A stretch of DNA of 11,217 nt from NCBI GenBank assembly GCA_964539235.1, contig CAZIIK010000040.1:1-11217 (forward strand), in the 5' to 3' direction. This DNA comes from CAZIIK01 sp964539235 (lineage in GTDB: Bacteria > Pseudomonadota > Gammaproteobacteria > Francisellales > CACEW01). Numbering within the stretch: the stretch's first letter is position 1; every line of letters starts with the position of its first letter. This document shows positions 7,739 through 11,217 of this stretch, one piece after another. Below the pieces are notes generated by a model, which did not search any database, was not told where the DNA came from, and worked only from the letters and a program-made list of their open reading frames with translations. A program made the translations under genes and the position numbers.

Positions 7739-7767
7739 TTGACCTAGGCAAAGAACGACTATAGAAT
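7739..7767 (+). promoter_or_regulatory. strong putative sigma70 promoter for the MFS-rluC-HAD operon
   Basis: TTGACC (7739-7744, 5 of 6) and TAGAAT (7762-7767, 5 of 6) are spaced by exactly 17 bases. The boxes end 30 bases before the MFS start codon, leaving a short leader with the Shine-Dalgarno. This is the best promoter match in the window. Confidence 0.65.
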
Positions 7768-7783
7768 CCTCCGCCCATTTTGA

Positions 7784-7792
7784 TAAGGAGGT
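7784..7792 (+). promoter_or_regulatory. perfect Shine-Dalgarno deciding the MFS start
   Basis: TAAGGAGGT is fully complementary to the 16S rRNA anti-Shine-Dalgarno over nine bases. It lies 5 bases before ATG 7798-7800. It rules out the in-frame TTG at 7780, which would place the site inside the coding region. Confidence 0.85.
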
Positions 7793-7797
7793 CACAT

Positions 7798-9015
7798 ATG
7801 TCGTTGCTCTACCGTCGACAAACTGTCTTTGCAATTTTGATCTTCACTATCATTATCGACGTGATGGGATTTGGCCTGGTTATCCCTATGCTGTCGAATC
7901 TCTTCTTTGGTGCGCACCCCGCGCTGAGTAATCCAGCATATAGTGCAATGTGGCGGCATATCGATTACGGCATATCACTGGCCGCTTGGCCGATTGGTAT
8001 TTTCTTTGGCGCGGCTTATCTCGGCAAATTGTCTGACAGTTATGGCCGTAAACCTTTGATGATCCTATGCCTACTGGGCGAAGCGGTGAGCTATGTCTTA
8101 GCGGTATTGTCACTGTATTGGCGCAGCGTGCCGTTATTTGTCATCAGTCGAGCACTGGCTGGTTATTTTTCGGGGAGTTTTGATTTAGCACAGGCAGCTG
8201 TTGTCGACATTAGCACTGATGCTGATCGCTTACGCAATATGGGCTGGATCACATTTGCTGGCACAACTGGTTTTATCTTCGGTCCGTTAGTCAGCGGCTT
8301 AACCGCGCATATTTCGTTAACCACACCGCTGTGGATTGCTGTCTTTTTATCCTTAGCCAACGCCTTAATACTCTGGCTGGTCTTTCGCGAACGCTTTACC
8401 TTAAAACACCATATCCAAGTACCATTTTCAGTGGTATTTACCGCCTGCATTCTTGTCTTTCGTGATCGGCGCGTGCGCCGCCTGGCATGGGTGTTCCTGT
8501 TTTCGCAAATTGCATGGGCGCTATACGTGCTCACATTACCCGTCATGGCGCATCAATTATTGGGCTGGAATACTCGCGGACAGAGTATTTTATTTATGAC
8601 GTCCGGTATTGCTTCGGTACTGAATTTACTGTTACTACAACCGCGACTGTTTAAGCGTTTTTCGCATAAATCCATGGTGATGGGCAGTGTGATTGTGTGG
8701 ATATTATTGATGCTGGGCCTGATTCTATATCCTGTTGTGTGGAACCAATACGTGGTTATTGCAGCTTTATCGGTTGGCATGTTGGTGATTTACACGGCCA
8801 TGTTGAGTTTTCTGTCACATGCAGTCACAACAGACGAGCAGGGCGCTGTCTTGGGGGGCATTGCATCTTGTTTTGCCATTGCACAAATGGTCGGCGCTGT
8901 GTGCTTGTCTTTCTTATTAAATATTTCCGTCTTCCTACCTTTGTGGATTTCGTTAGTTTTCATCATACTGTGCGCTTTGACCCTGCGATCATACCGCCAT
9001 GACATCCTGTCCTGA
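7798..9015 (+). CDS. major facilitator superfamily transporter, TetA-like DHA1 type
   Basis: This is a 405-residue inner-membrane protein with about 12 hydrophobic segments, the usual size for proton-driven MFS antiporters. The first segment carries D21-VMGFGLVIP (to P30), like the D-x-x-G-x-G-L-I-x-P signature of TetA-type exporters. The loop between segments 2 and 3 has motif A, GKLSDSYGRKP (76-86). R118 in SRALAGYFSG fits motif B, and AGTTGFIFGPLVSG (154-167) fits antiporter motif C. An export role is therefore likely, but the substrate cannot be read from the sequence and tetracycline resistance should not be assumed. The start at 7798 is set by the perfect Shine-Dalgarno. The 3' end overlaps rluC by 17 bases, so the transporter and rluC are probably co-transcribed and translationally coupled. 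Confidence 0.9.
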   Translation: MSLLYRRQTVFAILIFTIIIDVMGFGLVIPMLSNLFFGAHPALSNPAYSAMWRHIDYGISLAAWPIGIFFGAAYLGKLSDSYGRKPLMILCLLGEAVSYVLAVLSLYWRSVPLFVISRALAGYFSGSFDLAQAAVVDISTDADRLRNMGWITFAGTTGFIFGPLVSGLTAHISLTTPLWIAVFLSLANALILWLVFRERFTLKHHIQVPFSVVFTACILVFRDRRVRRLAWVFLFSQIAWALYVLTLPVMAHQLLGWNTRGQSILFMTSGIASVLNLLLLQPRLFKRFSHKSMVMGSVIVWILLMLGLILYPVVWNQYVVIAALSVGMLVIYTAMLSFLSHAVTTDEQGAVLGGIASCFAIAQMVGAVCLSFLLNISVFLPLWISLVFIILCALTLRSYRHDILS

Positions 9016-9952
9016 TAAACCACAGGTGCGTTACCAGACTGCTCATGAGGCAGACGCCGGTCAACGCATTGATAACTACCTGATTAAAACCTTCAAAGGG
9101 CTCTCCAAAAGTTTGATTTATCGCATGCTGCGCAAGGGTGAGGTCCGCGTAAACAAGGGCCGCGTAAAACCAACCTATCGCTTGCAATTAGACGATGTGA
9201 TTCGCATTCCTCCCTATCAAAACCAGCAAAACAGCGGTGAAATCATTGTGCCCAATGATTTGGCGCAGCAACTGCGCCAAGCTGTATTGTTCGAGAATGA
9301 GTCGCTACTCATTATCAATAAGCCATCAGGTTTGGCCGTGCACGGTGGCAGTGGGGTAAGTTGTGGATTGGTAGAAGCCTTACGCGAGATTCGTACGGAA
9401 TTAAACTTTCTAGAATTGGCACACCGTTTAGACCGTGCGACTTCCGGCTGTGTGCTATTAGCCAAGAAACGTCAGGTATTGGTTGAATTACACGCCATGC
9501 TGCGTGCTCATGACATACGCAAAACGTATCATGCGCTGGTCGATGGCGTTTGGCCTAAATCACTACGCAAAGTTGAACATCCGCTGGAACGTTATAATGA
9601 TTCGACAGGGCAACACAAAGTTCGCGTTTCATCCCAAGGTAAAACGGCATTAACCACTTTTCAGTTGCTGGAAAGTTTGCCACATGCCAGTTTGATTGAA
9701 GCGCATCCGCATACGGGCCGCACACATCAAATTCGCTTACATGCAGCGATATCAGAACATGCCATTATTGGCGATGAACGTTATCAGACAAAAGGGCGTC
9801 AAACGTTCTTTGCACAACACGCGGGTATCAAACGTTTATGCCTGCATGCCTATCGCCTGAGTTTTCGTTTTCAAACTGAACAAATCACGGCCATCGCACC
9901 GTATGACAAAGCATTTACGAATGCGCTGTCTGCCCTTAAAGGCCAAGCATAA
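8999..9952 (+). CDS. rluC: 23S rRNA pseudouridine synthase RluC
   Basis: RluC converts uridines 955, 2504 and 2580 of 23S rRNA (E. coli numbering) to pseudouridine. The 317 residues match RluC (319 in E. coli). Residues about 20-70 form an S4 RNA-binding domain (AGQRIDNYLIK, LIYRMLRKGEVRVNKGRVK). The catalytic RluA-type domain follows, with INKPSGLAVHGG (106-117), HRLDRATSG (142-150) with catalytic D145, and HTGRTHQIRLH (238-248). Family RluC is preferred over RluA or RluD by the length, the S4 domain and the following HAD gene, an arrangement common in gammaproteobacteria. The ATG lies inside the end of the MFS gene and has no good Shine-Dalgarno, so coupling is likely. The stop TAA overlaps the HAD ATG by one base (TAATG). 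Confidence 0.95.
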   Translation: MTSCPDKPQVRYQTAHEADAGQRIDNYLIKTFKGLSKSLIYRMLRKGEVRVNKGRVKPTYRLQLDDVIRIPPYQNQQNSGEIIVPNDLAQQLRQAVLFENESLLIINKPSGLAVHGGSGVSCGLVEALREIRTELNFLELAHRLDRATSGCVLLAKKRQVLVELHAMLRAHDIRKTYHALVDGVWPKSLRKVEHPLERYNDSTGQHKVRVSSQGKTALTTFQLLESLPHASLIEAHPHTGRTHQIRLHAAISEHAIIGDERYQTKGRQTFFAQHAGIKRLCLHAYRLSFRFQTEQITAIAPYDKAFTNALSALKGQA

Positions 9953-10407
9953 TGGATAAGAGTTACGATTTAATTGTGTTTGATTGGAATGGCACGTTAT
10001 CCCAAGGCTTAGATGTGATGGGTTCTTCCGCACCATTATGTGACGGAGCGACTCGCTTATTAGCCACACTGACGCAGCAGGGCTATTGGCTGGCGGTTGC
10101 CAGCAATATGGCCACCGAGCAATTACGCACGGAAATCACAGCACATAATATTCAACATTACTTTATGGTAATCTATGGCATTGAACGCGGTTTTGCTAAA
10201 CCGCACCCTTATATGCTAGAGCAAATTTTGGCAGAAACAGGTGTCGATGCAGACCGTACGCTCATGGTGGGTGATACCGCGAATGACATGGTCTTTGCGC
10301 ATCATGCTGGCGTGGATGGTGTGTGGTTGACTGATTTGTCGACTGACCTTGAAGGTTATGCGCAATATTGTGTGCCCAATCTGCAGGCAGTGCTTTCAAT
10401 AGTGTGA
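9952..10407 (+). CDS. short capless HAD-superfamily protein with altered motif I
   Basis: HAD-fold signs are clear: motif I DWNGTLS (11-17, nucleophile D11), motif II with S51 in VASN, motif III K83 in FAKPHP, and motif IV GDTAND (107-112) with D108 and D112. It resembles the phosphoglycolate phosphatase-like HAD protein often found after rluC. It has only 151 residues rather than about 220, and the gap between motifs I and II is only about 40 residues, so the helical cap is missing. Position +2 of motif I is Asn13 where phosphatases have the acid/base Asp. Reduced or changed catalysis is inferred. The ATG overlaps the rluC stop, so translation is coupled. A strong hairpin overlaps the stop codon. 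The substrate is unknown. Confidence 0.85.
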   Translation: MDKSYDLIVFDWNGTLSQGLDVMGSSAPLCDGATRLLATLTQQGYWLAVASNMATEQLRTEITAHNIQHYFMVIYGIERGFAKPHPYMLEQILAETGVDADRTLMVGDTANDMVFAHHAGVDGVWLTDLSTDLEGYAQYCVPNLQAVLSIV

Positions 10408-10435
10408 GACCTTTGCACAATGCAAAGGTCTTATT
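10407..10435 (+). terminator. hairpin terminator after the HAD gene
   Basis: An 11-bp perfect stem (AGACCTTTGCA, 10407-10417, with TGCAAAGGTCT, 10421-10431) closes on a 3-base loop and begins at the last base of the HAD stop codon. It is followed by TATTG, so the T-tract is short. It ends the MFS-rluC-HAD operon. Confidence 0.75.
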
Positions 10436-10460
10436 GTGAAATCTTGCAGCCAAATTTCGC

Positions 10461-10489
10461 TTGGTTTTCATTCGCAAATTCCGTAAGAT
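10461..10489 (+). promoter_or_regulatory. possible tRNA-Pro promoter
   Basis: TTGGTT (10461-10466) and TAAGAT (10484-10489) are 17 bases apart and end 9 bases before the mature tRNA. The bases that follow (GTGCGCC) are GC-rich like the discriminator of stable-RNA promoters under stringent control. Both boxes are weak matches. Confidence 0.4.
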
Positions 10490-10498
10490 GTGCGCCGT

Positions 10499-10575
10499 CG
10501 GGGCGTGGCGCAGCCTGGTAGCGTACATGCATGGGGCGCATGTGGTCGCTGGTTCGAATCCAGTCGCTCCGACCA
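10499..10575 (+). tRNA. tRNA-Pro (anticodon GGG)
   Basis: The 77 bases fold as a full cloverleaf. The acceptor is CGGGGCG with CGCTCCG (one G-U pair). The D arm is GCGC/GCGT with loop AGCCTGGTA. The anticodon arm is CATGC/GCATG with loop ATGGGGC, giving anticodon GGG at 10533-10535. The T arm is GCTGG/CCAGT with loop TTCGAAT. The discriminator is A10572 and CCA is encoded at 10573-10575. It reads CCC and CCU proline codons. It follows the HAD operon terminator, and the Rhs remnant ends 3 bases past its 3' end on the other strand, as expected where an island sits at a tRNA 3' end. Confidence 0.97.
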
Positions 10576-10578
10576 TTC

Positions 10579-11080
10579 TCAAGCAAATATTGCACGCAAC
10601 AAACGTGTAAATGGCACGCCTAGCGCACGAAAATGACTAAAGCCACCGCGTGTTTTCCAGTCTCTGCTGGCAACTAATCTAGAAGCCTGATCAAAGCGGT
10701 TAGGCACATAAAATCCAGTATAAGATTTGCAGTTTTCCCAGTCATTAAGTACTACATCACTCTGGATATTGACTCTTGTTACTGACAAAGCATTCGACTC
10801 TGCATCATATGTCACTGTGCTCAAACGCACTCTGGGGGGCATTTTCGCCTGAAATAATGCGGTTAAATGTATCGCTATTCGCGCTGACTGAACCGGCTAA
10901 GGCATTGAGTGCAAATGCACCGAAACCCATCATATCCATGCTTAATGCACTGGCTGCCATGCCTGCAATCAGGCCAAAGCCTATATTAGCCATTAATGAC
11001 ATGTGACCAGTTGGATCACTTAAGTTAATTGGATTATTACTGGCAAACATATAACCGTTAATCCCTCCCTGATCGAAAGT
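10579..11080 (-). pseudogene. C-terminal remnant of an Rhs-family protein, frameshifted and truncated by an IS
   Basis: Rhs proteins are large polymorphic toxins with a conserved YD-repeat core and a variable C-terminal toxin tip. From 11080 the frame reads TFDQGGINGYMFASNNPINL then SDPTGH, the classic end of the Rhs core (…NNPxxxxDPxGH). A tip follows with a Gly/Ala-rich hydrophobic stretch (IGFGLIAGMAASALSM, then FGAFALNALAG). The frame stops at 10805. A second frame covering 10840-10579 continues with VRLSTVTYDAESNAL and ends RALGVPFTRLLRAIFA, close to the tRNA. The frames join if the G6 tract at 10834-10839 (C6 on the coding strand) had five bases, so a one-base insertion is likely. The 5' part, including nearly all the core, is absent; the IS left end begins where Rhs similarity stops. 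No start or promoter is evident, so it is probably an inactive fragment. The tip's activity is not recognisable. Confidence 0.75.
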
Positions 11081-11087
11081 ATAGCGC

Positions 11088-11156
11088 CCCTAAATAATCG
11101 GACAGTATTTGAGAGTAGTGCTCCTTAAAGTGATATTATTTTTTAATTATTTAGGG
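11088..11156. repeat. 11-bp perfect inverted repeat spanning the IS leader
   Basis: CCCTAAATAAT (11088-11098) is the exact reverse complement of ATTATTTAGGG (11146-11156), with a 47-base spacer. The left arm lies in the putative IS terminal repeat. The right arm covers most of the orfA Shine-Dalgarno (AGGGAG, 11153-11158). Confidence 0.8.
11109..11137 (+). promoter_or_regulatory. possible IS promoter for orfA
   Basis: TTGAGA (11109-11114, 5 of 6) and GATATT (11132-11137, 4 of 6) are 17 bases apart. They lie within the spacer of the inverted repeat, so a transcript starting at about 11144 would lack the left arm. Confidence 0.4.
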
Positions 11157-11167
11157 AGATCGACATC

Positions 11168-11217
11168 ATGAGTCAAAAGCGTCAAAAGTATCCGGCGGAG
11201 TTAAAAGCCCGAGTGGT
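11168..11217 (+). CDS. IS3-family transposase OrfA, N-terminus only (runs off the window)
   Basis: ATG at 11168-11170 opens MSQKRQKYPAELKARVV, still open at the window end. A short basic start followed by Y-x-A-E-x-K-A-x-V-V is typical of IS3-family OrfA helix-turn-helix proteins, which bind the IS ends and are fused to the OrfB catalytic domain by frameshifting. A good ribosome site AGGGAG (11153-11158) lies 9 bases before the start. Only 16 full codons are visible, so the group assignment is tentative. Confidence 0.65.
   Translation, partial: MSQKRQKYPAELKARV

Larger units (their letters stand above)
11080..11217 (+). mobile_element. left end of an IS3-family insertion sequence (partial)
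   Basis: Rhs similarity stops at about 11080. The sequence that follows (CCCCTAAATAATCGGACAG, 11087-11105) resembles the terminal repeats of IS3-family elements of the IS51 type, which carry CCCC, an A-rich run, then GGACA. A short leader and the start of an OrfA-like gene follow. The exact first base is uncertain by about 3 bases. The right end and any target duplication lie outside the window. Confidence 0.6.

Noticed and set aside
7649..7834. Extension of mutM upstream by 62 codons on the minus strand.
   Set aside because: MutM needs Pro right after the initiator Met as its nucleophile, and the extension runs through the divergent MFS promoter and start.
10262..10582. Minus-strand ORF with VGATGFEPATTCAPC.
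   Set aside because: This is the familiar antisense translation of a tRNA gene, here tRNA-Pro, often mis-annotated as a protein.
1..11217. CRISPR arrays, riboswitches, rRNA genes or an origin.
   Set aside because: No regularly spaced repeats, conserved riboswitch cores, rRNA-like stretches or DnaA-box clusters were seen on either strand.

Overview
The window looks like chromosome from a moderately AT-rich gammaproteobacterium. The supporting features are a GacS/BarA-type tripartite sensor kinase, RluC, YgfZ, a two-copper-free set of ordinary housekeeping genes, and a tRNA-Pro(GGG) with an encoded CCA. Several traits would fit the Legionella/Coxiella side of the class, but no single feature proves the genus.

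Region 1 (1-1560, minus strand): infA (IF-1) and trxB (thioredoxin reductase) lie in tandem. The infA frame is broken by one missing base near its end; its last 11 codons are intact in another frame. A hairpin followed by a T-run lies behind infA. trxB starts with GTG and is divergent from the next gene, with promoter-like boxes for each direction.

Region 2 (1561-2395): a KfrA_N-type DNA-binding protein with a His/Asn/Arg-rich linker and a C-terminal coiled coil. A REP-like palindrome separates it from the convergent operon.

Region 3 (2396-7648, minus strand): a compact gene series, transcribed in the order mutM (8-oxoguanine glycosylase), ygfZ (folate-binding Fe-S protein), a DedA-family membrane protein, and barA/gacS (hybrid sensor kinase). 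The gaps are 48, 18 and 3 bases, so an operon is likely. It joins oxidative-damage repair, Fe-S maintenance, envelope homeostasis and a global regulatory sensor.

Region 4 (7739-10435, plus strand): a near-consensus sigma70 promoter and a perfect Shine-Dalgarno drive a TetA-like MFS transporter, then rluC (overlapping by 17 bases), then a short capless HAD protein (overlapping by 1 base). The series ends in a strong hairpin.

Region 5 (10461-11217): tRNA-Pro(GGG), followed only 3 bases later by a C-terminal remnant of an Rhs protein on the opposite strand. The remnant has a frameshift at a G6 tract. Its upstream part is cut off by the left end of an IS3-family insertion sequence, whose orfA runs out of the window. 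This looks like the edge of an accessory island next to a tRNA gene. The IS end carries an inverted repeat that could hide the orfA ribosome binding site in read-through transcripts.
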